A stretch of DNA of 64,000 nt from Actinoplanes siamensis (GCF_016862395.1 NZ_BOMW01000057.1:1-64000), one strand, 5' to 3'; numbered from the stretch's first letter, positions 32,560 through 41,899 are shown. Notes: generated from the letters alone by a model not told the origin. Numbers and translations are program-made.

Positions 32560-34188
32560 ATGAGCGAACACGTTTCCGACAGCGCCGAGTGGCAGGCGCT
32601 CCAGGGCCACGCGGAGAAGTTTTCGGCGGTCCACCTGCGCGACCTGTTCGACAGCGACCCGCAGCGCGGCGAGCGCTACGCCGCCGAGGTCGCCGGCCTT
32701 TACGTCGACTACAGCAAGAACCTGGTCACCGACGAGGTGCTGGCCGCGCTGTTCGCGCTGGCCGGCCGGGCCCGGCTGAGCGAGCGGATCACCGCGATGT
32801 TCGCCGGCGAGCACATCAACGTCACCGAGGACCGGGCGGTCCTGCACACCGCGCTGCGCCTGCCGCGGGACGCGTCGCTGGTGGTCGACGGGCAGGACGT
32901 GGTCGCCGACGTGCACGAGGTGCTCGACCGGATGGGCGCGTTCGCCGACAAGGTGCGGTCCGGGGAGTGGACCGGGCACACCGGCCAGCGCATCCGGACC
33001 GTGGTGAACATCGGCATCGGCGGCTCGGACCTGGGCCCGGTGATGGCGTACGAGGCGCTGAAGGACTACTCGCAGCGCGACATCGAGGTGCGCTTCGTCT
33101 CCAACATCGACCCGACCGATCTGTACGAGAAGACGCGCGATCTCGACCCGGCGACGACGCTGTTCATCATCGTCTCCAAGACGTTCACCACGCAGGAGAC
33201 GCTGACCAACGCCCGCGAGGCGCGCAACTGGCTGCTGGCGACCCTCGAGGACGACGCCGCCGTCGCCAAGCACTTCGTCGCGGTCAGCACGAACGCCGCG
33301 AAGGTGGCCGACTTCGGCATCGACACCGACAACATGTTCGGCTTCTGGGACTGGGTGGGTGGCCGCTACTCGCTGCCGTCGGCGGTCGGCCTCTCCGTGC
33401 TGATCGCGATCGGCAAGGAGCAGTTCGCCGACATGCTCGCCGGCTACCACCAGGTCGACGAGCACTTCCGGACCACGCCGATCGAGCGGAACGTCCCGGC
33501 GCTGCTCGGCCTGATCAACGTCTGGTACGACACGTTCCTGGGCGCCCAGTCGCACGCGGTCCTGCCGTACGCGCAGTACCTGCACCGCTTCGCCGCGTAC
33601 CTCCAGCAGCTCACCATGGAGAGCAACGGCAAGTCCGTCCGGCTCAACGGTGACCGCGTCACCTACCAGACCGGCGAGATCTTCTGGGGCGAGCCCGGCA
33701 CCAACGGCCAGCACGCCTTCTACCAGCTCCTCCACCAGGGCACCAAGCTGATCCCGGCGGACTTCATCGGCTTCAGCCAGCCCAACCACGACATCGGCGA
33801 GATGCACGACCTGTTCATGTCGAACTTCCTGGCCCAGACCGGCGCCCTGGCGTTCGGCCGCACGCTGGAGCAGGTCCGGGCCGAGGGCACCAAGCCCGAG
33901 GTGGCCCCGCACCGGGTGATGCCGGGCAACCACCCGACGACGACGATCCTCGCCGACAAGCTGACGCCGTCCACGTTGGGCCAGCTGGTGGCGCTCTACG
34001 AGCACATCACATTCACCCAGGGCGTGATCTGGGAGATCAACTCGTTCGACCAGTGGGGCGTGGAGCTCGGCAAGGTGATGGCCAACCAGCTCGCGCCGAA
34101 GCTGACCGCCGCGGAGCCGCCCGCCGAGGACGCGGATTCGTCGACGAACGCGCTGATCAAGAGGTACCGGGCCGCCCGCGGCCGCTGA
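32560..34188 (+). CDS. pgi: Glucose-6-phosphate isomerase
   Basis: This 542-residue enzyme interconverts glucose-6-phosphate and fructose-6-phosphate in the cytoplasm. The sugar-phosphate site motifs VVNIGIGGSDLGPVM and FIIVSKTFTTQETLTNA are present. So are the catalytic Glu in TMESNGKSV, the catalytic His in NGQHAFYQLLHQGTKLIPAD, and the C-terminal NSFDQWGVELGK. The length fits the long bacterial form. ATG 32560 follows GGGAGAG. It is a stand-alone housekeeping gene. A large inverted repeat 22 bases downstream may terminate it. Confidence 0.97.
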   Translation: MSEHVSDSAEWQALQGHAEKFSAVHLRDLFDSDPQRGERYAAEVAGLYVDYSKNLVTDEVLAALFALAGRARLSERITAMFAGEHINVTEDRAVLHTALRLPRDASLVVDGQDVVADVHEVLDRMGAFADKVRSGEWTGHTGQRIRTVVNIGIGGSDLGPVMAYEALKDYSQRDIEVRFVSNIDPTDLYEKTRDLDPATTLFIIVSKTFTTQETLTNAREARNWLLATLEDDAAVAKHFVAVSTNAAKVADFGIDTDNMFGFWDWVGGRYSLPSAVGLSVLIAIGKEQFADMLAGYHQVDEHFRTTPIERNVPALLGLINVWYDTFLGAQSHAVLPYAQYLHRFAAYLQQLTMESNGKSVRLNGDRVTYQTGEIFWGEPGTNGQHAFYQLLHQGTKLIPADFIGFSQPNHDIGEMHDLFMSNFLAQTGALAFGRTLEQVRAEGTKPEVAPHRVMPGNHPTTTILADKLTPSTLGQLVALYEHITFTQGVIWEINSFDQWGVELGKVMANQLAPKLTAAEPPAEDADSSTNALIKRYRAARGR

Positions 34189-34209
34189 TTTCTGTCGGAC
34201 CGTGCTTCT

Positions 34210-34247
34210 AGGCTCAGTGCCGTGGATGTGACTACGGCACTGAGCCT
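34210..34247. promoter_or_regulatory. Perfect 14-bp inverted repeat spanning the start of the AlkZ-like gene
   Basis: AGGCTCAGTGCCGT (34210-34223) is the exact reverse complement of 34234-34247, with a 10-base loop. It covers five bases of the TAGGCT hexamer (34209-34214), the GTG start at 34222 and the first eight codons, 22 bases after the pgi stop. It could terminate pgi transcripts, mask the start codon in read-through RNA, or be a protein-binding site. Confidence 0.75.
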
Positions 34248-35298
34248 CCGCATGGCCAGCCTGCTGCTCGGCGGGATCACCAAGGATTCGACCCTCGCGG
34301 TCACCGAGTGGTTCGGCGCCCTGCAGGCGCAGGATCTCAACAGCGTGCTCTGGTCGCTCGGCGTGCGCCTGCCCGGCCGCACCCTCCCGGAGATCGTCGC
34401 GGAGACCGAGCGGCGCGACGTCGTGCGCACCTGGCCGATGCGGGGCACGGTGCACCTGATCCCGTCCGCCGATGCCCACTGGATGCTGGAGCTGACCGGT
34501 GTGCGCGCGCTGGCCGGCGCGGCGAAACGCCGCGAGTTCCTGGGCCTTTCCGAGGCCGACGCGGACCGGGCCGCCGAGATCCTCGGCGCCGCCCTCAAGG
34601 GCGGCGGCCGCCTGACGCGATCCTCCTGCGTGGCCGCGATCAACGAGGGCGGCGTCCAGGTGAGCGGTCACCTCGGTTACCACCTGTTGTGGTACGCGAG
34701 CCAGCGGGGCATCACCGCGATCGCCCCGAACGAGGGCTCCGAGCAGACGTTCGTGCTGCTCGACGAGTGGGCGCAGCGGCGGAACACGCCGTCCCGGGAG
34801 GATGCGCTGGGCATCCTCGCGCGCCGCTATTTCCGCAGTCACGGACCCACGACGGCGAAGGACTTCGCCGGCTGGACGATGCTCACCATGAAGGACGCGA
34901 AGGCCGGGATCGCCGCCGCGGGCCTGGCGCGGGTCGACGTCGAGGGCGCCGAGATGTGGGCCGACCCGGCGGCGCTGGAGGCCGGCCCGGCCCACGGGTG
35001 GCACGCGCTGCCCGGCTTCGACGAGTACCTGCTGGGTTACAAGGACCGTTCGATGATGGCCACCCCGGAGATGTTGAAGAGCATCATCCCCGGCAACAAC
35101 GGCATCTTCCAGCCCACGCTGGTGCGGGACGGCAGGGTGCGCGCCGTCTGGAAGCGCACGGTCGGCAAGAAGGCGGTCTCGGTGGTGGTCTCCCCGCTGA
35201 CCCCGTTCACCGCCCGGGACTGGGCGGACGCGGAGGAGGCCCTGCAACCGTACGGCACGTTCCTCGGCCTTCCAGTAACTGTTAAGAAACTTGAATAA
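34222..35298 (+). CDS. AlkZ-like winged-helix DNA-binding/glycosylase family protein
   Basis: This 358-residue protein is of the HTH_42/AlkZ superfamily. The N-terminal LSLRMASLLLGG and AVTEWFGALQAQDLNSVLWS contain the QxQ motif that is catalytic in AlkZ interstrand-crosslink glycosylases. VVRTWPMRGTVHLIP and the C-terminal LPGFDEYLLGYKDRS are also family landmarks. Known members unhook DNA crosslinks, some as self-resistance for antibiotic producers, but most are untested. The GTG at 34222 has TAGGCT seven bases upstream and lies within a perfect inverted repeat; GTG 34228 is a possible alternative. Confidence 0.8.
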   Translation: MDVTTALSLRMASLLLGGITKDSTLAVTEWFGALQAQDLNSVLWSLGVRLPGRTLPEIVAETERRDVVRTWPMRGTVHLIPSADAHWMLELTGVRALAGAAKRREFLGLSEADADRAAEILGAALKGGGRLTRSSCVAAINEGGVQVSGHLGYHLLWYASQRGITAIAPNEGSEQTFVLLDEWAQRRNTPSREDALGILARRYFRSHGPTTAKDFAGWTMLTMKDAKAGIAAAGLARVDVEGAEMWADPAALEAGPAHGWHALPGFDEYLLGYKDRSMMATPEMLKSIIPGNNGIFQPTLVRDGRVRAVWKRTVGKKAVSVVVSPLTPFTARDWADAEEALQPYGTFLGLPVTVKKLE

Positions 35299-35312
35299 AT
35301 GACTGTTAAGAA
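35278..35312. promoter_or_regulatory. Direct repeats in the chitinase promoter region
   Basis: ACTGTTAAGAA occurs at 35278-35288 and again at 35302-35312, a 24-base period, in an AT-rich island before the GH18 gene. The first copy extends to TGTTAAGAAACTTGAATAA, which resembles the GTTAGGAAACTTTCCTAAC-like boxes I recall upstream of secreted polysaccharide hydrolases in Actinobacteria. It overlaps the 3' end of the AlkZ-like gene. Confidence 0.5.
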
Positions 35313-35382
35313 CCCTTGATATTTGTGAACGTGAAAGTCACGATGTGGTGGCACAGGTCATGTTCTCGGTCGAGGAGTCGCC

Positions 35383-36684
35383 ATGGGAGTTCGCCGCCAG
35401 TTGATCGCGCTGGTCGCCGGGGCGGGGGTGGCACTCGGCTCGGTCGTGGCGTTCGCGGCGACCGGCGAGGCGGCCGTGGCCTGCTCGTCCGTGACCTGGG
35501 CCGAGGGTGTCACGTACACCGCCGGCCAGCAGGTGACCTACCAGTCCAAGCTGTACCAGGCGCTGGTCACCCACACCGCGTACGCCGGCGCCGGCTGGAA
35601 CCCGGCCGCCACCCCGACGCTCTGGAAGGACCTCGGGGCCTGTAGTGGCGGCGGCACCCCGACACCCCCGGCGACGTCTCCGACGGTCTCCCCGACCGCG
35701 TCCCCGAGCAGCTCGCCGACGGTCCCGCCGGCCGGCTGCGCGACCCGGGGCCGCCCGGCCGGCAAGGTGCTGCAGGGTTACTGGGAGAACTGGGACGGCG
35801 CCGCCAACGGCGTCCACCCCGGCCTCGGCTGGATCCCGGTCAACGACAGCCGGATCACCCAGCACGGCTACAACGTGCTGATGGCCGCCTTCCCGGTGAT
35901 CCGCTCGGACGGCACCGTGCTCTGGGAGAACGGCATGGACGCCGGCGTCAAGGTGCCCACCCCCGCGGAGATCTGCGCGGCCAAGGCGCAGGGCGCCACG
36001 GTCCTGATGTCGATCGGCGGCGCGGCGGCCGGCATCGACCTGAGCTCCAGCGCGGTCGCCGACCGGTTCGTGTCGACCATCGTGCCGATCCTGAAGGCGA
36101 ACAACTTCGACGGCATCGACATCGACATCGAGACCGGGCTCTCCGGCAGCGGCAACATCAACACCCTCTCCACCTCCCAGGCCAACCTGATCCGGATCAT
36201 CGACGGGGTGCTCGCGGCGATGCCGTCGAACTTCGGGCTGACCATGGCGCCGGAGACCGCGTACGTGACCGGTGGCAGCGTCACCTACGGCTCGATCTGG
36301 GGCTCGTACCTGCCGATCATCAAGAGGTATCTGGACAACGGCCGGCTGTGGTGGCTGAACATGCAGTACTACAACGGCTCGATGTACGGCTGCTCCGGCG
36401 ACTCCTACGCGGCCGGCACCGTGCAGGGCTTCACCGTGCAGACCCAGTGCCTCAACAACGGTCTCACCATCCAGGGCACGACCATCCGGATCCCGTACGA
36501 CAAGCAGGTTCCCGGCCTGCCCGCCCAGCCCGGCGCCGGCGGCGGCTACCTGACGCCGGCCCTGGTGACCCAGGCGTACAACTCGGTCCCGGGCATCAAG
36601 GGCTTGATGACCTGGTCGATCAACTGGGACGGCTCGAAGGGCTGGACCTTCGGCAACAACGTGAAGGCCCTCCAGGGCCGCTGA
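35383..36684 (+). CDS. Secreted GH18 chitinase with N-terminal chitin-binding module
   Basis: This 433-residue protein has a signal peptide (LIALVAGAGVALGSVVAFAA). A CBM5/12-type module (~33-88) contains TWAEGVTYTAGQQVTYQSKL and the aromatic GWNP...LWKDLG. A Pro/Thr/Ser linker follows, then a GH18 barrel. The catalytic DxxDxDxE is at residues 243-250 (FDGIDIDIETG). Substrate-side motifs are VLMSIGGAAAG, MQYYNG and GLMTWSINWD. The order fits the ChiD-like bacterial chitinases. It hydrolyses chitin outside the cell. The ATG at 35383 follows GAGGAG. The upstream direct repeats suggest control by carbon source. Confidence 0.92.
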   Translation: MGVRRQLIALVAGAGVALGSVVAFAATGEAAVACSSVTWAEGVTYTAGQQVTYQSKLYQALVTHTAYAGAGWNPAATPTLWKDLGACSGGGTPTPPATSPTVSPTASPSSSPTVPPAGCATRGRPAGKVLQGYWENWDGAANGVHPGLGWIPVNDSRITQHGYNVLMAAFPVIRSDGTVLWENGMDAGVKVPTPAEICAAKAQGATVLMSIGGAAAGIDLSSSAVADRFVSTIVPILKANNFDGIDIDIETGLSGSGNINTLSTSQANLIRIIDGVLAAMPSNFGLTMAPETAYVTGGSVTYGSIWGSYLPIIKRYLDNGRLWWLNMQYYNGSMYGCSGDSYAAGTVQGFTVQTQCLNNGLTIQGTTIRIPYDKQVPGLPAQPGAGGGYLTPALVTQAYNSVPGIKGLMTWSINWDGSKGWTFGNNVKALQGR

Positions 36685-36702
36685 CCCGCCCGGCCCCCTG
36701 AC

Positions 36703-36731
36703 CACCGGCCCGGGTCCTTCCCGGGCCGGTG
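36703..36731 (+). terminator. Terminator after the chitinase gene
   Basis: CACCGGCCCGGG (36703-36714) pairs perfectly with CCCGGGCCGGTG (36720-36731) around TCCTT, followed by a T-rich stretch. It lies 18 bases past the stop codon. Confidence 0.85.
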
Positions 36732-36909
36732 ATCCTTTCCTGCCGGTCGGCCCGTTCCGGGTGGCTCGGCCCCGCCGGCCGGATGCGGCCCGCCAGCGCT
36801 CCGGGCGCGATCCGCGATCCCTCATGGCCCGCACCGCCCCGGGTCCGTGGCCGCGACGCCGTCGTCCACAGGTTGAAGATCAACATTCAGATCGATCAAT
36901 AGCAGTGGC

Positions 36910-36915
36910 TAGCCT
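36910..36915 (+). promoter_or_regulatory. -10 element of a probable leaderless promoter (FHA-FtsK ATPase)
   Basis: TAGCCT ends six bases before the ATG at 36922 and no Shine-Dalgarno is present. The preceding 40 bases are AT-rich and contain two GATCAA words. Confidence 0.5.
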
Positions 36916-36921
36916 GGTCGC

Positions 36922-39900
36922 ATGCGCATCGTCTACGCGACCGGGGGACGCGAGATCGAGGTGCGGCAGCGCAGCCGCGAGGCGACGCTGGCCGATCTGT
37001 TCCGGGCGATCGGCGTCCCCGATCCCGGCGTCGCCACCGTCGACGGCGTGGCGGTGGCGACGTCCGCCCCCATCGAGGACTCCGGCCTGCACGAGGGCGC
37101 GGTGCTCGACGCGGGGCCGCCACCCGCCACCGGCCCGCCCCTCCCGCCGCCCTACGAGCTGGCGGTCGTCGCCGGTCCGGGCGCCGGCCGGGTCTTCCCG
37201 CTGCCGCCCGGCCGCTGGGTGGCCGGGCGCGGGACCACTGCCGGCCTGCGACTGGACCACGACACCGTCTCACGGGAGCACTGCCTGCTCACCGTCGAGC
37301 CCGGCGGCGTCACCGTGACGGATCTGGGCGCGGCCAACGGCGTACAGCTCAATGGGCTCAGAATGACCGAACCGGCTGCCGTGACCAGCGGTGATGTTCT
37401 CGGCATCGGCGCCCTGGCGCTGACCCTGCGCCGCCTCGCCGACGACGACCGACCGACCGGCCTCGACCTGCGCCGCCACCTCGGTCCCGGCGGCACCGTC
37501 TCGTTCAACCGGCCGCCGCGCGCCGCGCCCCCGGAGGCCCCGGGCCCGATCACCGCGCCCGGCGAGCCACGTGAACCGGCCAAACCGCACTTCAGCATCG
37601 CCTCCACGCTCGGCCCACTGGTCCTCGCGGTGGTCATGGTGCTGTTCACCAAGGACCTCCGGTTCGGGTTGTTCGCGCTGCTCTCCCCACTCATCGGCGT
37701 CGGCACCTACCTGGAGTCGCGCCGGCGCAACCGCAAGGAGGCCGCCGCGGGGCGGCGCGCCTTCGAGGCCGGTCTGGCCGAGCTGGACCAGCGCCTCGCC
37801 GACGCCGGCCGGGCCGAGCGAGCCCGGCTGCGGCGTCTGCTCGGCGACCCGGCCGAGGCGCTGCGCCGCGCCGCGTTGCCCAGCACCCGGCTCTGGGAGC
37901 GCCGGTCCCACCACGACGACTTCCTGCTGCTCTACGCCGGCATCGCGGACCGCCCGTGGCAGCCCGAGGTCACCGCGGAGACCGGCAGGCTCGCCGCCCC
38001 GGTCGCCGAGCGCGCCGGACGCGCCGTGCTGCCCGGCGCGCCTGTCGAGGTGGCCCTCGGCAATGGCGGTGTGGTCGGGATCGCCGGGCACCGGCCGGCC
38101 GCCCTCGCCGTCGCCCGCAGCCTGCTCTGCCAGGCCGCGGTGCACCACGGCCCGGCCGACCTGACCGTCGCGGTGCTCGTCGACGACGGCCGCCAGCCGG
38201 AGTGGGACTGGTGCAAGTGGCTCCCGCACACCCGCCTGCCCGACGACTCCGGCCGCTGGCTCGCGCACACCCGCGAGCGCGCCGAGGGAATGGCCCGCCA
38301 GATCTCCGGCGGCGCCGCGATCGGCACGGCGCTCGTCGTGATCGACTCCGATCTGCTCACCGAGGGCGCCCGCGCGCCCGCCCGCGACCTGCTCAACCAG
38401 GCACGAGCCGCGCCGCCCGCAGCGTTCGGCCCGGCCACGCCGGTGGTGCCGGTCGCCGGGATCGTCCTGGCCGCCAGCGTCGACCGGTTGCCGGCCGCCT
38501 GCGACACGGTCGTGGAGATCGTCGACGCGGACGGCGACGCGATCGTCCGGCGCCCCGCCGAGGGCCGTGACCTGCCCGGCGTCCTGCTCGCCGGACTGGC
38601 CGTGCCGCAGGCCCGCGCCTGCGCCCGGCACCTGGCCCGCTTCGACGACCCGGAGCTGCGGCGCACCGGCGCCGGCCTGCCCGACGGCGTACGCCTGCTC
38701 CCGATGCTCGGCCTGACCACTGTCGACGCCGACGGCGTCCGGGAGCGCTGGCGCCGCGCCGACCCGGTCGCGGTCAGCGCGCCGCTCGGCGTGACCGACC
38801 GCGGCGTCTTCACGCTCGACCTGATCCGTGACGGGCCGCACGGCCTGATCGGCGGCACCACCGGCTCCGGCAAGAGCGAACTTTTGCGCAGCCTGGTCGC
38901 CGCCCTCGCCGCGAACGCCGACCCGACCCGGCTCACCTTCGTCCTGATGGACTACAAGGGCGGCGCGGCGTTCGACGAGTGCGCGCGCCTGCCGCACACC
39001 GTCGGCCTGGTCACCGACCTGGACGAGCAGCTCGGCGAGCGGGCGCTGCGCGCCCTGGAGGCCGAGCTGCGGCATCGCGAGCGCAGGCTCCGCGAGGTGC
39101 GCTGCGACAACCTCGCCGAGTACGTCAGCAGCGGCGCCGCCGCCACCGAGCCGATGCCGCGGCTGGTCGTGGTGATCGACGAGTTCGCCACCATGGCCAA
39201 GGAGCTGCCCGACTTCCTCACCGCCCTGGTCGGGATCGCCCAGCGCGGCCGTACCCTGGGCGTGCACCTGATCCTGGCCACCCAGCGGCCGTCCGGCGCG
39301 GTCAACGACAACATCCGGACCAACACCAACCTGCGGATCGCGCTGCGTGTGCAGGACGCGGCCGACTCGGCCGACGTGATCGGCATCCGGGAGGCGGCCG
39401 AGCTGAGCCGGCTGCTGCCCGGCCGGGCCTATGTGCGGCTCGGCCCCGGCGAGGTGGTGCCGATCCAGACCGCCCTGGTCACCGCGGTGTCCGGGGGAGA
39501 GGACGACGCCCCGGTGTCGGTGCTGCCGTTCGCGTTCGACCCGCCGCCGGTCGGCGGCCGGCGGGCGGACCCGGACGGCCGCACCGATCTGGCCCGCCTG
39601 GTCGACGCGATAGCCGAAGCCGCGGCCGGGCTGCCCGCCCCGCGCCGCCCCTGGCCGGAACCGCTCGGCGGCGACGTCGATCTGGCCACCCTGCCGCCCG
39701 ATCCGGACCGGGCCACCGTCGCGCTCGCCGACGACCCGGGCCGCCAGTCGCAGTACCCGATGGGCTGGGACCCGGCCGAGGGCAACCTGCTGCTGTTCGG
39801 GATCACCGGCAGCGGCACCACGACCACCTGCCAGTCGCTCGCGCTCAGCCTGGCCGTCGCCCGCGGCCCGGACCAGCTCGAGCTGTACGCGATCGACTAC

Positions 39901-41097
39901 GGCACGGGCGACCTCGCCGTCCTCGACGGACTGCCGCACACCGGGGCGGTGATCGCCGCCGACGACCGGGAGCGTCAGGTGCGGCTGATCCGGCACCTGC
40001 GCGCCGAGTTGGACCGGCGCCGCACCCCCGGCGCCGGCCCGCACCGCGCGATCGTGGTGCTGATCGACAACCTGGCCGCGATGCGCGCCGAGTTCGACGA
40101 CGCCGAGGGCCTGGCCGTGATCGACACACTGACCCGCCTCTACGCGGACGGCACCGCGGCCGGCCTCCACTTCGCGGTCACCGCCGACCGGTTCAGCACC
40201 GTCCCGCCGGCCTGGACCGCGGTGACCACGCAGCGCTGGCTGTTCCGGCTGCCCGATCCGTACGACTACGTGCAGGTCGGCCTCACCCGTAAGGACGTGC
40301 CGGCGCGCCGGCCCGGCCGGATGGTCGCCCTGCCCGCCGCGCTCCAGGCGCAGGTCGGCCGCCCCTCCCCGTCCCCGGCCGCGATGACCGCGGCGGTCGC
40401 CGCGAAATATCCGGACGCGGCCGTGCACGCCGCCCGGATCGGGGTGCTGCCCACCACGGTCCCGGTCGCCGGCCTGCCCACCGCGGTCCTCGACCGGGAA
40501 CCGTGGCGTCTGCCGCTCGGCGTCCGCGAGTCCGACCTGGACACCGCCTGGCTGACCCTCTACGAGGGCGAACACGCGTTGATCGCCGGGCCGGCCCGGT
40601 GCGGGAAGAGCACCACGCTGCTCGGCCTGGCCGCGGCCCTGCGCGGCCGGGCCCACCTGGCGGCCACCGGCGGCCGCCGTTCCCCGCTTCGCGACTGCCC
40701 CGGCCTGGACCGGTTCGCGCCGTCCGGGGGAGCGGCCACCGCGATGCTCGCCGAACTGCGCACGGTCGACGGCCCCGCGGTCCTGCTCCTGGACGACGCG
40801 GAGACGTTCGACGACGCGGACGGCGCGATCGCCGGGCTGCTCGGCGCCGCCCGCCCCGACCTGCACGTGATCGCCGCGGGCCGGTCGGATTCGCTGCGCA
40901 CCCTGTACGGCCACTGGACGCAGACCCTGCGCCGCTCCAAGGTCGGCCTGCTGTTACGCCCCAACATCGATCTGGACGGCGACCTGCTCGGGGTGACGCT
41001 GCCGCGCCGGGCGCCGGTGCGGCTGGGGCCCGGTCGCGGCTACCTCGTCCACAACGGCGAGTGGGACATCGTGCAGACCGCTGCCCCGGCCACCTGA
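36922..41097 (+). CDS. FHA-FtsK/SpoIIIE ATPase of type VII secretion (EssC/EccC-like)
   Basis: This is a 1391-residue protein. The N-terminal ~70 residues may be ubiquitin-like. An FHA domain (~75-165, GRGTTAGLRLDHDTVSREHC) follows, then a two-helix membrane segment (~224-270). Three tandem FtsK-type ATPase domains have Walker A loops GGTTGSGKSE (~644), GITGSGTTTT (~960, with the key Lys replaced by Thr) and AGPARCGKST (~1222). Walker B of the first is LVVVIDEFATM. This matches EssC/EccC motor ATPases, which recognise WXG100 substrates and drive export. The FHA domain may read phosphothreonine made by a Ser/Thr kinase such as the one at 48044. EccB, EccD, EccE and MycP are not in this window. 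Confidence 0.88.
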   Translation: MRIVYATGGREIEVRQRSREATLADLFRAIGVPDPGVATVDGVAVATSAPIEDSGLHEGAVLDAGPPPATGPPLPPPYELAVVAGPGAGRVFPLPPGRWVAGRGTTAGLRLDHDTVSREHCLLTVEPGGVTVTDLGAANGVQLNGLRMTEPAAVTSGDVLGIGALALTLRRLADDDRPTGLDLRRHLGPGGTVSFNRPPRAAPPEAPGPITAPGEPREPAKPHFSIASTLGPLVLAVVMVLFTKDLRFGLFALLSPLIGVGTYLESRRRNRKEAAAGRRAFEAGLAELDQRLADAGRAERARLRRLLGDPAEALRRAALPSTRLWERRSHHDDFLLLYAGIADRPWQPEVTAETGRLAAPVAERAGRAVLPGAPVEVALGNGGVVGIAGHRPAALAVARSLLCQAAVHHGPADLTVAVLVDDGRQPEWDWCKWLPHTRLPDDSGRWLAHTRERAEGMARQISGGAAIGTALVVIDSDLLTEGARAPARDLLNQARAAPPAAFGPATPVVPVAGIVLAASVDRLPAACDTVVEIVDADGDAIVRRPAEGRDLPGVLLAGLAVPQARACARHLARFDDPELRRTGAGLPDGVRLLPMLGLTTVDADGVRERWRRADPVAVSAPLGVTDRGVFTLDLIRDGPHGLIGGTTGSGKSELLRSLVAALAANADPTRLTFVLMDYKGGAAFDECARLPHTVGLVTDLDEQLGERALRALEAELRHRERRLREVRCDNLAEYVSSGAAATEPMPRLVVVIDEFATMAKELPDFLTALVGIAQRGRTLGVHLILATQRPSGAVNDNIRTNTNLRIALRVQDAADSADVIGIREAAELSRLLPGRAYVRLGPGEVVPIQTALVTAVSGGEDDAPVSVLPFAFDPPPVGGRRADPDGRTDLARLVDAIAEAAAGLPAPRRPWPEPLGGDVDLATLPPDPDRATVALADDPGRQSQYPMGWDPAEGNLLLFGITGSGTTTTCQSLALSLAVARGPDQLELYAIDYGTGDLAVLDGLPHTGAVIAADDRERQVRLIRHLRAELDRRRTPGAGPHRAIVVLIDNLAAMRAEFDDAEGLAVIDTLTRLYADGTAAGLHFAVTADRFSTVPPAWTAVTTQRWLFRLPDPYDYVQVGLTRKDVPARRPGRMVALPAALQAQVGRPSPSPAAMTAAVAAKYPDAAVHAARIGVLPTTVPVAGLPTAVLDREPWRLPLGVRESDLDTAWLTLYEGEHALIAGPARCGKSTTLLGLAAALRGRAHLAATGGRRSPLRDCPGLDRFAPSGGAATAMLAELRTVDGPAVLLLDDAETFDDADGAIAGLLGAARPDLHVIAAGRSDSLRTLYGHWTQTLRRSKVGLLLRPNIDLDGDLLGVTLPRRAPVRLGPGRGYLVHNGEWDIVQTAAPAT

Positions 41098-41152
41098 CGG
41101 TCAGCCACCTTTACTTGTCGCTCGCCGGCCGGATGCGGGCCTTCCGCGTGCC

Positions 41153-41899
41153 TCATTCGGCGGTCGGGAACGGCCGGCGGTACACGCTGATGTGGTCGGT
41201 GCTGTCCGCGCCGAACGGGTCCCGCCGCCACGTCGCGTAGCGCTCCTCCAGGACCAGACCCGCGGCGGCGGCCATCGCGTCGATCTGCTCGGGCCACTGG
41301 TAACGCATCCCGAACGGTTGCAGCCGCACCCCGCCGTCGGTGAACGTGATGGTCTGGCGGACGAACGTCTGCGCGGCCCGATCGTACTGATGCAGACGGA
41401 CGGTCACCTCCTCCTCGGTCACCGACCGCACCTGCACCTGCTGCTCGTCCCGATCAAAATCGGCCGGGTCCGGAACGAACGCCTCCACCACGAACCGCCC
41501 GCCCAGCGCCAGCACCCGCGCCACGTTGTGGAAGCACTCCTCCTGCCGCCCCGGCACGGTCAGGTTGAACAACGTGTTGAAGACCAGGTAGACCAGCGGG
41601 TACGGCCCGCGGACCGCCACATCTGCCATGTCCGCGACGAGCACCGCGATCGCGTCCCCGCCCGGCTTGCGGCGCATCAGCTCCACCATCTCGGGCGACG
41701 CCTCGATCCCCTCCACCGGCACACCGCGGTCCGCGAGCGGCAACGCCACGCGCCCGCTGCCGATCGCCAGTTCCAGCACCGGCCCGTCCCTGGCCAGCGC
41801 GGTCAGGAACTCGACCGCGTCGGTCGGGTCGGGGAGGCCTTCGTCGTAGCGGGCGGCCCACTGCCGGCCGAAGAGTCCGGGATCGTCCAACCTGGCCAT
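41153..41899 (-). CDS. Class I SAM-dependent methyltransferase
   Basis: This 248-residue protein shows GPVLELAIGSGRVALPLADR, the glycine-rich SAM loop (motif I), followed by GVPVEGIEASPEMVELM with the acidic ribose-binding residue. FNTLFNL and GGRFVVEAFVPDP fit later motifs. The C-terminal part, rich in Arg and Tyr, would select the substrate, which I cannot predict. ATG 41899 has TAGACC six bases upstream. It is convergent with the FHA-FtsK gene and precedes the toxin cassette. A direct role in secretion is not evident. Confidence 0.85.
   Translation of the reverse strand: MARLDDPGLFGRQWAARYDEGLPDPTDAVEFLTALARDGPVLELAIGSGRVALPLADRGVPVEGIEASPEMVELMRRKPGGDAIAVLVADMADVAVRGPYPLVYLVFNTLFNLTVPGRQEECFHNVARVLALGGRFVVEAFVPDPADFDRDEQQVQVRSVTEEEVTVRLHQYDRAAQTFVRQTITFTDGGVRLQPFGMRYQWPEQIDAMAAAAGLVLEERYATWRRDPFGADSTDHISVYRRPFPTAE

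Noticed and set aside
31843..35247. An 1134-codon open frame on the minus strand
   Set aside because: It is antisense to pgi and the AlkZ-like gene. Only the short stretch near 32310-32384 carries real signal, from the GT39 relic.
37270..40914. A 1214-codon open frame on the minus strand
   Set aside because: It is antisense to the FHA-FtsK gene, whose motifs are unmistakable. High GC leaves the complementary frame open; its translation is Arg/Gly/Ala-rich with no motif.
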